Shown: piece after piece, positions 1-7,512 of the stretch
Layout: every line of letters begins with the position of its first letter
Position numbering within the stretch: position 1 is the stretch's first letter
Assembly: GCF_003013395.1 (NCBI RefSeq)
Contig: NZ_PXZM01000016.1
Coordinates: 1-64,000, forward strand
Reading direction: 5' to 3'
Length of the DNA stretch: 64,000 bases
Origin: Brevibacillus fortis
GTDB lineage: Bacteria > Bacillota > Bacilli > Brevibacillales > Brevibacillaceae
Position numbers and translations under genes: made by a program
The notes under the pieces: model-generated
What the model saw: the letters and a program-made list of their open reading frames with translations, nothing else
Told to the model about the DNA's origin: nothing
Database searches by the model: none

Positions 1-9
1 GTCGAGGAC

Positions 10-18
10 TTATCCACA
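10..18 (+). other. DnaA-box-like 9-mer
   Basis: TTATCCACA, a perfect DnaA box consensus, at the very start of the window. A single box is not proof of an origin; no cluster is visible. Confidence 0.25.
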
Positions 19-66
19 CACTCTTAGCAATCATGCATATCTAGTTTTGAAGGTGCATATAATCAC

Positions 67-157
67 GGAGAGTTACCCAAGAGGCCGAAGGGGACGGTTT
101 GCTAAACCGTTAGTATGCGCAAGCGTAGCGAGGGTTCGAATCCCTCACTCTCCGCCA
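67..157 (+). tRNA. tRNA-Ser (GCT)
   Basis: A complete cloverleaf with a long variable arm typical of serine tRNA. The 7-bp acceptor GGAGAGT/ACTCTCC is followed by discriminator G and an encoded CCA. The anticodon loop reads TTTGCTAAA, giving GCT. It is the first gene of a tRNA cluster that continues to about 585. Confidence 0.97.
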
Positions 158-167
158 TTTTTATTTT

Positions 168-244
168 GGCGGCGTAGCTCAGCTGGTTAGAGCGTTCGGT
201 TCATACCCGAAAGGTCGGGGGTTCGATTCCCTCCACCGCTACCA
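168..244 (+). tRNA. tRNA-Met (CAT), elongator type
   Basis: Cloverleaf with anticodon loop TTCATAC (CAT) and an encoded CCA. The 5' end begins with paired GGCGG and lacks the unpaired 1-72 position of an initiator, so this is an elongator methionine tRNA, or less likely a CAT tRNA whose C34 is converted to lysidine (Ile). Position 6 of the acceptor is C opposite A, where the usual Bacillota sequence has T; this leaves one mismatch in the stem. Confidence 0.93.
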
Positions 245-316
245 AAGTATAATTTAAATGTAAAATGAAGGTCTCCAAAGCTTTTGGTGTGGGTTCAATT
301 CTTACTACCCTTGCCA
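243..316 (+). pseudogene. Decayed tRNA-Trp (CCA) relic
   Basis: The 74 nt align end to end with Bacillota tRNA-Trp: anticodon loop CTCCAAA (CCA, 275-277), T arm GTGGG-TTCAATT-CTTAC, discriminator G and an encoded CCA at 314-316. The 5' acceptor (243-249) overlaps the CCA of the preceding tRNA-Met and pairs at only 4 of 7 positions with TACCCTT. The D loop has lost one of the two conserved G residues. Most differences from a normal tRNA-Trp are G to A or C to T, the pattern of relaxed selection. D, anticodon and T stems still pair, partly through G-T pairs, so a functional divergent tRNA is not fully excluded. Confidence 0.75.
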
Positions 317-343
317 GAAGCGTTAGACGTTCTAGCATAATAT

Positions 344-420
344 GGCGGTCGTGGCGAAGGGGTTAACGCACCGGATTGTGGCTCCGGCACTCGTGGGTTC
401 AAGTCCCATCGATCGCCCCA
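344..420 (+). tRNA. tRNA-His (GTG)
   Basis: Complete cloverleaf with anticodon loop ATTGTGG and an encoded CCA. The extra 5' G (position -1, base 344) faces discriminator C at 417, the identity feature of histidine tRNA. Confidence 0.97.
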
Positions 421-429
421 TAACAATAT

Positions 430-503
430 GGGAGTATAGCCAAGGGGTAAGGCACGGGTCTGCAAAACCCTTATCCCCGGTTCAAATCCGGGTACTCCCT
501 CCA
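430..503 (+). tRNA. tRNA-Cys (GCA)
   Basis: Acceptor GGGAGTA/TACTCCC, discriminator T, encoded CCA. The anticodon loop CTGCAAA gives GCA. Confidence 0.97.
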
Positions 504-508
504 TTTTA

Positions 509-585
<77 letters not shown>

Positions 586-603
586 CGCCTTTTCAAAAGC
601 TAG

Positions 604-642
604 CCTCCTTAGGACGTTGTGGCGTCCACAGGAGGTTTTTTT
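604..642 (+). terminator. Intrinsic terminator of the tRNA cluster
   Basis: Two stacked stems, CCTCCT/AGGAGG outside GGACG/CGTCC, followed by seven T residues. It closes the Ser-Met-(Trp)-His-Cys-Arg unit. Confidence 0.9.
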
Positions 643-974
643 CGTAGAAAATAACTCGCCTATCAGGATACAAACGGAAGCAAGTGGTAAGTCAAATGGT
701 CTATTTCAAAAAAAGTTTAAAAATTTTTATCCATAACTGGAAATATTTTGTCTAATTTGTCATAAATTATGTAAAAAAATCACAAAATATGGCTCCTTTC
801 CTATGCGGAAAATGTGACGAAAAGATGATATTTTTGTAGAGAGGCGTTTCTATCCTTTCAAAATTATTGCGACATGTAACTTTCTTTTTCGACAAACGTA
901 TCTAAATAGAAGACTGAACAAAAAAACGATAGTTTGTTAGGAAAAATATGGACTTTATCCAGTCAAAAACGATA
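643..974. other. Gene-free AT-rich spacer
   Basis: About 330 bp between the tRNA cluster and the tRNA-Leu promoter. Runs of A and T dominate; I see no open frame with an SD site, no tRNA and no convincing hairpin. Confidence 0.6.
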
Positions 975-1003
975 TTGACTTGGGAAATTTGATTGTGTAT
1001 ACT
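975..1003 (+). promoter_or_regulatory. Sigma-A promoter of tRNA-Leu
   Basis: TTGACT (975-980), a 17-bp spacer and TATACT (998-1003): five of six matches in the -35 and five of six in the -10. It lies about 55 bp upstream of the mature tRNA-Leu 5' end. Confidence 0.85.
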
Positions 1004-1056
1004 CAAAAACGTACTTCGTGTCAACAGAAAAACACGAGTAAAATCAGCGTTTATAG

Positions 1057-1141
1057 GCGGTCGTGGTGGAATTGGCAGACACACCATCTTGAGGGGGTGG
1101 CGGGGCGACCCGTGCGAGTTCGAGTCTCGCCGACCGCACCA
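1057..1141 (+). tRNA. tRNA-Leu (GAG)
   Basis: Class II tRNA with a long variable arm. Acceptor GCGGTCG/CGACCGC, discriminator A, encoded CCA. The anticodon loop TTGAGGG gives GAG. It is a single-gene unit with its own promoter and terminator. Confidence 0.97.
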
Positions 1142-1200
1142 ATCCCGGAAACAATCAGGAAGAAATGGAAACGAGTGTTTGTATTTTTCTAAATAAACCG

Positions 1201-1228
1201 AGCCTTTTTCGACAAGGGCTTTTTTTTC
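1201..1228 (+). terminator. Terminator of tRNA-Leu
   Basis: Seven-pair stem AGCCTTT/AAGGGCT (one G-T pair) followed by a run of T residues, about 60 bp after the tRNA. Confidence 0.8.
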
Positions 1229-1439
1229 TGCCAACTGCAAAGCACTGTCGAATAGAAAGAGAAAAAGGTGGGAAAGGTGATAGCAGTGCCTTATTTTTTC
1301 CCACTTTTGGGTCATTGCTTATGAATCGTATTTGATGTAAACTGCCAAGTGAGAGAAAAACAATAGAGAAATGTTGGAAAAACAACACTACCTAAATTCA
1401 GATCAGACCCAATCTGTTTTAGGTCGAGGAGAAGAACCC

Positions 1440-2678
1440 ATGAGTGTAATTAGAGAGATCATTGAGGGATTATTCATCGGATTTACTTCTGCGGTGGGCG
1501 TAGTCGGCACATACCAAACACTGGTTTCTTGTGCAGGCCTGTTCCGCAAAAAAGAGCAAGTAACAACTGAGCCGCAAAAGACGTTTGCTGTGCTCGTGGC
1601 TGCTCACAATGAGAGCGCCGTAATTGCTCCGCTAATTGAAAACCTGAAGAAACTCGACTATCCACGTGAAATGTACGACATCTTCGTCATTTGCGACAAC
1701 TGTACAGATAACACGGCAGAAATTAGTCGGGCGCATGGTGCAATTGCATGTGAGCGTTTTGACACATCCAAGCGTGGGAAAGGCTACGGCATCGAATGGA
1801 TGCTGGAGAACCTCTGGGCAAGACCTAAGCAGTATGACGCTGTCGTAATGTTTGATGCTGACAACTTGGTTGAGAAAAACTTCCTGAAAGTAATGAATGA
1901 CCGTCTCTCCAAAGGGGCGCGTGTGATTCAAGGCTACCTCGACTCCAAAAACCCGTTTGATTCCTGGATTACGCTGTCTTATGCGGTTACCTACTGGTTT
2001 ACAAACCGTATGTGGCAGCTGGCTCGTCACAATTTGGGACTGCCGAACACTTTGGGCGGGACTGGCTTGTGCATTGAGAGCAACCTGCTCAAAGAAATGG
2101 GTTGGGGAGCAACCAGTCTCACGGAAGACCTGGAATTTGCAACACGTTGTATTGAACGCGGTATTTACCCAACATGGGCACATGACACCAAGGTCTGGGA
2201 TGAAAAACCGATTGATTTAAAATCGTCAATGCGCCAGCGTTTGCGTTGGATGCAAGGGCATTACGATGTGGCAGGACGCTACATTCGAGCTGTATTGTTT
2301 AATGGATTGAAGTCAAGAAAGCTGGGAATGCTTGATGCAGCCTTCTACCTCTTCCAACCGATGTATGTGCTGATGGTGACGATGATGTCGGTATTGTTCT
2401 TGGCAAGATTTTTTGATATTGGTACGCTGACAACGGTATCCACGATCTTGCCTACATGGCTGGTATACGGTTCTACTGCCGTGTTCTACCTGTTGCCGAT
2501 CTTGGCCCTCTATTTGGATAAAGTTCCGTGGAAGGGGTATTTCGGGCTCCTCTTACTACCATTCTTTTTCCTGACCTGGCTTCCGATTATGTTTTACGCG
2601 TTCTTTACGAAGAAAAACCAAGAGTGGAGTCACACCTCTCACACACGCGCGATTCGTATCGAGGAGATCCAGCAATAG
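1440..2678 (+). CDS. Membrane glycosyltransferase, family 2
   Basis: A 412-residue membrane-anchored GT2 enzyme that should transfer a sugar from a nucleotide donor to a cytosolic-face acceptor or growing chain. It has one N-terminal membrane segment (about 8-33), a GT-A core with VLVAAHNES near 51, the DAD metal-binding motif at 139-141, TED at 228-230 and the processive-enzyme signature QRLRW at 266-270. Three further membrane segments follow between about 305 and 405. I chose ATG 1440 because GAGGAG sits just upstream; an in-frame ATG at 1371 has no SD. It is monocistronic, with a terminator at 2693. The sugar and polymer cannot be told from sequence; the QxxRW motif suggests polymerisation rather than single transfer. 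Confidence 0.85.
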   Translation: MSVIREIIEGLFIGFTSAVGVVGTYQTLVSCAGLFRKKEQVTTEPQKTFAVLVAAHNESAVIAPLIENLKKLDYPREMYDIFVICDNCTDNTAEISRAHGAIACERFDTSKRGKGYGIEWMLENLWARPKQYDAVVMFDADNLVEKNFLKVMNDRLSKGARVIQGYLDSKNPFDSWITLSYAVTYWFTNRMWQLARHNLGLPNTLGGTGLCIESNLLKEMGWGATSLTEDLEFATRCIERGIYPTWAHDTKVWDEKPIDLKSSMRQRLRWMQGHYDVAGRYIRAVLFNGLKSRKLGMLDAAFYLFQPMYVLMVTMMSVLFLARFFDIGTLTTVSTILPTWLVYGSTAVFYLLPILALYLDKVPWKGYFGLLLLPFFFLTWLPIMFYAFFTKKNQEWSHTSHTRAIRIEEIQQ

Positions 2679-2692
2679 TGACGTAAACAAGC

Positions 2693-2726
2693 AAAACCAC
2701 AGGGGGAATTTTCACCTGTGGTTTTC
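2693..2726 (+). terminator. Intrinsic terminator
   Basis: Perfect AAAACCACAG-type stem with CTGTGGTTTT, loop GGGGAATTTTCAC, ending in TTTT. It ends the glycosyltransferase transcript. Confidence 0.9.
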
Positions 2727-2761
2727 CTATTATCTTAAAGTAGCGAGACCGTTGCCGAATT

Positions 2762-2770
2762 TGGTATAAT
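2762..2770 (+). promoter_or_regulatory. Extended -10 promoter candidate
   Basis: TGGTATAAT combines a TG extension with a perfect TATAAT (2765-2770). No good -35 lies at 17 bp. It precedes the radical SAM gene by about 85 bp. Confidence 0.5.
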
Positions 2771-2853
2771 GACGTGATCAAGCAAGTAGCGTTCGCCAAC
2801 GGGATTAAGGCACCAGCTTAAGACGCAGCGGTGCCAATAGGAGGAAAACAGCA

Positions 2854-3822
2854 ATGAAGCTCGCGACAGATATTCACAACAACGACGTCCCATTGTTGTG
2901 GGGCGATAAACGATACCATACATGGAATTATCATTTAAGAGGGACTTTTCACGAAAAGATTTTCAAGGTTCCATTGGATGGCGGCTTTAGTTGTCCGAAT
3001 CGGGATGGGAAAGTAGCGACAGGCGGCTGCACGTTTTGCAGCGCGAGAGGATCTGGAGATTTTGCTGGTGACCGCAGAATGGATCTGGAAAGACAGTTTC
3101 ATGATGTGAAAAATCGCATGCATGAGAAATGGCCGCAAGCCAAGTATTTGGGCTTCTTCCAAGCGTATACGAATACGTATGCGCCTGTGGAGGAGCTGCG
3201 AGAGATGTACGAAGTCATCCTTAAACAAGAAGGCGTAGTTGGCCTCTCCATTGCCACGCGTCCAGACTGCCTGCCAGACGACGTCGTGGAGTATTTGGCT
3301 GAATTGAATGAGCGCACATATTTGTGGGTGGAGCTCGGTCTACAGACAGTCCATGAGCACACAGCCCAGTTAATTAATCGAGCGCACGATTATCAATGCT
3401 ACGTGGATGCTGTAGAGAGGTTGCGCAAGCACAACATCCGTGTATGCTCCCATATCATCTACGGGCTGCCAGGAGAGAGCCACGAAGAGATGATGCAGAC
3501 GGCAGATGCTGTGGCTCATCTGGATGTGCAGGGGATCAAGATACACCTGTTGCACCTGCTGCGCAAAACGCCGATGGTGAAGCAATATGAAGCAGGTCTT
3601 TTGGAATTCCTGTCGCAGGAAGAGTACACGAAGCTCGTTGTAGATACATTGGAAATTTTACCTCCAGAGATGATCGTCCATCGAATCACAGGAGACGGAC
3701 CACCTGATCTCTTGATTGGCCCGATGTGGAGTCGCAAAAAGTGGGAAGTTCTCAATGGCATTGATGCAGAACTGAAAGCGCGGAATAGCTGGCAAGGAAA
3801 GTTTTTCGTGCCTCGCACATAA
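2854..3822 (+). CDS. Radical SAM protein, TIGR01212/YtqA family
   Basis: A 322-residue radical S-adenosylmethionine enzyme of the YtqA (TIGR01212) family. Its [4Fe-4S]-binding cysteines lie at C47, C59 and C62 (CPNRDG then CTFC), the wide spacing of this family rather than the usual CX3CX2C. The TIM-barrel body carries GLQT and a GLPGES motif. In Bacillus ytqA is usually followed by a methyltransferase, and the family is related to Elp3-like tRNA-modifying enzymes; the substrate of YtqA is not established. Strong SD AGGAGG at about 2841. It stands alone here, between an extended -10 promoter and a bidirectional terminator at 3836. Confidence 0.9.
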   Translation: MKLATDIHNNDVPLLWGDKRYHTWNYHLRGTFHEKIFKVPLDGGFSCPNRDGKVATGGCTFCSARGSGDFAGDRRMDLERQFHDVKNRMHEKWPQAKYLGFFQAYTNTYAPVEELREMYEVILKQEGVVGLSIATRPDCLPDDVVEYLAELNERTYLWVELGLQTVHEHTAQLINRAHDYQCYVDAVERLRKHNIRVCSHIIYGLPGESHEEMMQTADAVAHLDVQGIKIHLLHLLRKTPMVKQYEAGLLEFLSQEEYTKLVVDTLEILPPEMIVHRITGDGPPDLLIGPMWSRKKWEVLNGIDAELKARNSWQGKFFVPRT

Positions 3823-3835
3823 TGATGTACAACAA

Positions 3836-3868
3836 AAAGGGAGCCTTTTCTGGGCTCCCTTTCTTTTT
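3836..3868. terminator. Bidirectional terminator
   Basis: Stem AAGGGAGCC/GGCTCCCTT with T runs on the plus side and A runs on the other, shared by the converging radical SAM gene and glycerophosphodiesterase gene. Confidence 0.88.
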
Positions 3869-4596
3869 TAGAGATTTCGGATCAGATTTCTCGCACGCTT
3901 CGGGTAATTGGTAATCAGACCATCTACACCACAGTCAATGGCATGTTGGATTTGCCGACCACTGTTCACCGTCCAGCTCAATACTTCAAATTGATGCTGC
4001 TTCGCTTGTCTGACAAGGTCTTCAGTCAATTGGTCAAAAGGGACGTGCAATTGATCGGCTCGATAGTTGCTGGCTACTTCCCAAGGCTTGGCGAGTGGTC
4101 CAATATATAAAAGTCCCGTTGTTTGCGTGGCATCCAATTGCTTGATTCGTAAAAGGCTGTCAAAGTTAAACGTTGAAATGATGGTTCGCTCTGTTAGCTG
4201 ATAACGCCTGATTTGCTCGATGACGAGCTCCTCTAGGTGGGGTTGATCCAAAAAGAAATTTTTCATCTCGATGATGAAGCGCAGTGGTGTGTCGACAAAC
4301 GTCTGGAATACCTCATGGAGGGTTGGAATGTGGGCTTTAGGTACGCGTGTAGACGAGTCCTTATCGGCACGTAGCTGACGCAGTTCACGCAATGTGTAAT
4401 GTCGCACCAATCCAGAACCATTGGTTGTGCGCTCCAGACTGTGGTCATGAATGACAACCAGCTTATTGTCACTGCTTAGCTGGACGTCCAATTCGATTCC
4501 ATTGGCTTTTCTTCGGACGGCTGCTTGAAACGATTCCATCGTATTTTCCGGAAACAGGCCGGAAGCGCCACGATGGGCATAGATAAGTGGGGGCAC
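3868..4596 (-). CDS. Glycerophosphodiester phosphodiesterase
   Basis: A 242-residue GDPD-family enzyme that hydrolyses glycerophosphodiesters such as glycerophosphocholine to sn-glycerol 3-phosphate and an alcohol. Catalytic and metal ligands typical of the family are visible: AHRG (H8, R9), PEN (17-18), ELD (E35, D37) and HDH (H50). There is no signal peptide, so it is the cytoplasmic UgpQ/YqiK-like form rather than the secreted GlpQ form. The start is GTG at 4596 behind AAGGGAGG. It converges on the radical SAM gene and appears monocistronic. Confidence 0.93.
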   Translation of the reverse strand: MPPLIYAHRGASGLFPENTMESFQAAVRRKANGIELDVQLSSDNKLVVIHDHSLERTTNGSGLVRHYTLRELRQLRADKDSSTRVPKAHIPTLHEVFQTFVDTPLRFIIEMKNFFLDQPHLEELVIEQIRRYQLTERTIISTFNFDSLLRIKQLDATQTTGLLYIGPLAKPWEVASNYRADQLHVPFDQLTEDLVRQAKQHQFEVLSWTVNSGRQIQHAIDCGVDGLITNYPKRARNLIRNL

Positions 4597-4692
4597 GGGG
4601 GCTTCCTCCCTTCTCGAGCGTGTGATTACCTACTACCATAATATGTAAAGGGCCCCTCGATACGACATGACATGAGAGGCATCTCCAAAAGA

Positions 4693-4770
4693 CTATCCGA
4701 TAACGACGAGTACGATGACCAAAAGGACAAAGAGGACAAGGATCAGGGCAAAATTGTTATTGCAGCTCAC
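4693..4770 (-). CDS. YjcZ-family small spore peptide
   Basis: A 25-residue peptide: a short polar start (MSCNNN), then a single hydrophobic helix containing FALILVLFVLLVIVLVV. This matches the YjcZ/SscA group of tiny hydrophobic sporulation proteins, whose core reads FALIVVLFILLIIV. The start is GTG at 4770 behind an excellent AAGGAGG. The family's members are linked to spore assembly or germination in Bacillus; the molecular role is unknown. Family recognition rests on a short motif. Confidence 0.75.
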   Translation of the reverse strand: MSCNNNFALILVLFVLLVIVLVVIG

Positions 4771-4961
4771 AAAAAACACCCTCCTTCTCGCACATGAAGC
4801 ATCTACTTTCATGGTATGAAAAACGAGTAAATATGACCCAACAGAATGCCCACCTTTCGTTTTTTTGTGCATGAGGAACGCTTTTTTATACAGATTGGCA
4901 GATGACGGCCTTATTTGTTTTGCTACAATGAGAGGAGGAGTACTGCAGGGGGGATGAAGAC

Positions 4962-5807
4962 GTGATAAATGTTGTAGGCGCACAGGACACTGGCGACCTG
5001 ATCATTGATCGACAAAATCGCCGGGTGAAGCTGCATGTGTATGAGCCATCACAAATGGAGCAATGGGATCGGGTCATGAAGGAACTGGCCGAAGAGTCAG
5101 AGGCTACAAAAGTCATTGTGTACGGGAAGAAACAAGATGTTCCGAAATGGCAGTCGCTTGGTTACGAGCTGGAGGGAACCATCGATGGGTTTTTTCAAGG
5201 GGAAAACGCACAGATGCTCTCCTGCTATCTGACAAAAGAGCGGGCTACCTCAGGCGCAGCAAAACTTGCCGAGGAAATTCTTGCACTGAGCCTAGCACGA
5301 GCGGGAAGTACGATAGAGAAATCGTTACCCGAGGGATACCACCTGCGCGAAGCAACGGAGGCAGACACGAAGGAATTGGCGTGTTTGTATGGACTGGTAT
5401 TCGCGACGTATCCTACACCGATGAGCGATCCGTCTTACATTCGCAAAACCATGCATGAAGGCACAATCTACTATGTCGTTGAATTTGAAGGTAAGATTAC
5501 ATGTGCTTCGTCAGCTGAAGTATCCGAACGATTTGGTTCAGCGGAAATGACGGATTGTGCGACCCATCCAGACCATGCAGGGAAAGGTCTCCTCCAACCG
5601 CTGTTTATCGCGCTGGAACAAAGGATGGAGGAGAAGGGGATTTACTTTTTGTACACCTTGACGCGGGCACAATCAGCAGGAATGAATGTGACAGCTGCCA
5701 AGATGGGCTATGCATACCGCGGACGGCTGATTAACAATTGCACGATCTTTTCAGGATATGAAGACATGAATATATGGGTAAAGCCACTTCGCCCGACAAG
5801 GGAATAA
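4962..5807 (+). CDS. ablB: Putative beta-lysine N-acetyltransferase (YodP/AblB)
   Basis: A 281-residue protein of the AblB (TIGR03827) family, matching B. subtilis YodP. An N-terminal domain of about 130 residues precedes a GNAT acetyltransferase domain (about 135-275) with the acetyl-CoA-binding segment HAGKGL. AblB acetylates the epsilon amino group of beta-lysine made by lysine 2,3-aminomutase. In B. subtilis yodP is in one operon with yodTSRQ and kamA; here it is on the far side of the convergent PucR-family regulator gene and no kamA is present in the window. The GTG start at 4962 follows CAGGGGGGATGAAGAC. Its 3' end meets the regulator gene with a 4-bp gap. Confidence 0.85.
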   Translation: MINVVGAQDTGDLIIDRQNRRVKLHVYEPSQMEQWDRVMKELAEESEATKVIVYGKKQDVPKWQSLGYELEGTIDGFFQGENAQMLSCYLTKERATSGAAKLAEEILALSLARAGSTIEKSLPEGYHLREATEADTKELACLYGLVFATYPTPMSDPSYIRKTMHEGTIYYVVEFEGKITCASSAEVSERFGSAEMTDCATHPDHAGKGLLQPLFIALEQRMEEKGIYFLYTLTRAQSAGMNVTAAKMGYAYRGRLINNCTIFSGYEDMNIWVKPLRPTRE

Positions 5808-5811
5808 CAGG

Positions 5812-7356
5812 CTACCTGTTTGTAGGATACAACTGCTGTTGCAGACGACGGGCCATCAAGGCCAATTGAAGCTGCCAGCGTTGATGAGCATCCTCCAGGC
5901 GGTAGCCTGTTTTTTCTTCAATTTGCGTCAAACGGTACTTGAGCGTATGGCGATGGATATACAAGGCTTGCGAGGTCTGTAGACCGTTTCCATTTTGGGC
6001 CAAATACACCTCAAGTGTTTCAAGAAGCTGTTGATTGTATTTCGTATCATAGCGAATTAACGGATCCAGCAATGGGTTCCACAGGCGGAGCAAGCTTTCT
6101 TTTTCACGATGGTACGGAAACAAAAACTGATAGCCCTGCATATCCCGGTATCGCAAAATTTGCGGGGATTGGGCCAATAGCGGGTACGCTTGCAGAGCAA
6201 ACATCGCTTCTTCGGAGGCACTGACGACGTTTGGCAATTGCTCACAGGGATTGCTCAAGGCGATCTGCAGGTCAAGTGAAGGGTGCAGTCCTCTCCAGCG
6301 GGAAGTGAGCTGTTCCAACAAGCGCAGGCTCGTCTGATCATCCGGCAAAATAAACAAGAGACAATGTGGACGTTCGCGCAGCAAATAAGAGCGCTGATGG
6401 CGGTCGCTAAGCCTCCGCATCAACGTAATGACACTTTGATACATGTCTGTGAGCATCGTCTGATCGGCCACCTCTACGCGAACAGCGACACAGAGATGAT
6501 GTCCAGCAAGCGGGTACCCCAGCATGCGACAACGGCTCTCCAGCTCCGTATTGGTCATCTGCTGCCCATTCAGCAATTCCTCCACAAAATCCCCTTTTAA
6601 CCGCCATTCGGTTGCGGCTACCGCTCTTTCCTTTACGTATTCGAGTGCGCACAAGGTAGAGGCATGCTGTAGAGCGACGTCATCGAGCTCTTTCCAGGCA
6701 TGCACAGGCTTCGATAACGTCAACGTGCCAAAATGCTCGCGATTGGCGCGAATCGGTACACGATGAGCGATTTCCTGGGATTGATCATGCGGCTGTGCTT
6801 CCGAACTGCCATGCTGTGTGACTTCAAAGCCTAGTGCATCGATGAGCGATACGACGCCTCCCGTAAGTGCAGCGAGCTCGCCAGCGATGGCGGGAAGGCC
6901 ACCTTTGGACAGGGCAGCGTCAATCATTCGGTTATGAATCGCCGAGGAATAGGCCAACGTCTCAAATTGCCGATTCATGATCGGCTGCAAGATGGCTTTG
7001 GTTATGGTCGAAAAGTTAATTTCTGTGGGAATTTCAATCAATGGAAGTTGATAGTGATCCGCCAAAGTCAAAAAGGTTTCGGGAATTTCACGTAAATAAA
7101 AGCCCGTATGAATTGCAACACCACTCAGTTTTTGCTTTGCCAACGATGGTATAAAAGAAGCGAGCTTTTCCGTATGTTCAGCCAGCCCAAAGCCGGTTGT
7201 AATCAAAAATTCGCCTTCCTGCAAGCGACTCGTATCCTCCAGCACCTCGACAATTGTCACCCAACGAATCGGATTGTCCAGCCCGCCTGCTCCTGCGATC
7301 AGCCTCGTGTGAACCATGTCCGGTAGTTGCAGAGCTTCTCTTATCGTGATGGTCAT
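5812..7356 (-). CDS. PucR-family transcriptional regulator
   Basis: A 514-residue cytoplasmic regulator. It has the N-terminal purine-catabolism PucR domain (about 5-125), a GGDEF-like middle region of the CdaR type, and a C-terminal HTH_30 helix-turn-helix (about 450-508, with YIHRHTLKYRL). It is transcribed away from the yodT operon, with 156 bp between the two starts, the usual place for a local regulator. I infer that it controls the lysine catabolic genes on both sides; B. subtilis does not use a PucR protein for its yod operon, so the inducer is unknown. SD GGAGGAG precedes ATG 7356. Confidence 0.9.
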   Translation of the reverse strand: MTITIREALQLPDMVHTRLIAGAGGLDNPIRWVTIVEVLEDTSRLQEGEFLITTGFGLAEHTEKLASFIPSLAKQKLSGVAIHTGFYLREIPETFLTLADHYQLPLIEIPTEINFSTITKAILQPIMNRQFETLAYSSAIHNRMIDAALSKGGLPAIAGELAALTGGVVSLIDALGFEVTQHGSSEAQPHDQSQEIAHRVPIRANREHFGTLTLSKPVHAWKELDDVALQHASTLCALEYVKERAVAATEWRLKGDFVEELLNGQQMTNTELESRCRMLGYPLAGHHLCVAVRVEVADQTMLTDMYQSVITLMRRLSDRHQRSYLLRERPHCLLFILPDDQTSLRLLEQLTSRWRGLHPSLDLQIALSNPCEQLPNVVSASEEAMFALQAYPLLAQSPQILRYRDMQGYQFLFPYHREKESLLRLWNPLLDPLIRYDTKYNQQLLETLEVYLAQNGNGLQTSQALYIHRHTLKYRLTQIEEKTGYRLEDAHQRWQLQLALMARRLQQQLYPTNR

Positions 7357-7396
7357 CAGGTATCTCCTCCAAAAGCCTAGCTAAAGGTTCTCTTAT

Positions 7397-7419
7397 ACAA
7401 AATGTACAAAAGATTTTGT
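7397..7419. promoter_or_regulatory. Inverted repeat between pucR-like gene and yodT
   Basis: ACAAAAT and ATTTTGT, perfect 7-bp arms 9 bp apart, in the divergent regulatory region. It is a candidate operator for the PucR-like protein. AT-rich arms make chance occurrence possible. Confidence 0.4.
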
Positions 7420-7512
7420 CTCTTTACCATGTTTTTTTGCCAGCACGTAGGATGGCTCTTGCGTGTTGGTCAGCTAGGATAGAGGTAGAGAATAAGCGAG
7501 GTGGCGAAGAAA

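Noticed and set aside
10..18. Replication origin near the left edge
   Set aside because: Only a single TTATCCACA is present and no cluster of DnaA boxes, dnaA or dnaN is seen; one copy is expected by chance in a window of this size.
1268..1304. GTGGGAAA/TTTCCCAC repeat upstream of the first glycosyltransferase as a riboswitch or T-box
   Set aside because: No T-box or known riboswitch core sequence is visible; it is only a loose hairpin with a 21-nt loop.
902..1315. Apparent frame of 137 codons on the minus strand across tRNA-Leu
   Set aside because: It reads through the tRNA gene and its terminator and has no SD or family resemblance.
7387..7393. SinR site (GTTCTCT) upstream of the PucR-like gene
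   Set aside because: Only a half-site with no second arm. A 7-mer with one free position should occur more than ten times by chance in 64 kb; a similar lone match lies near 37940.
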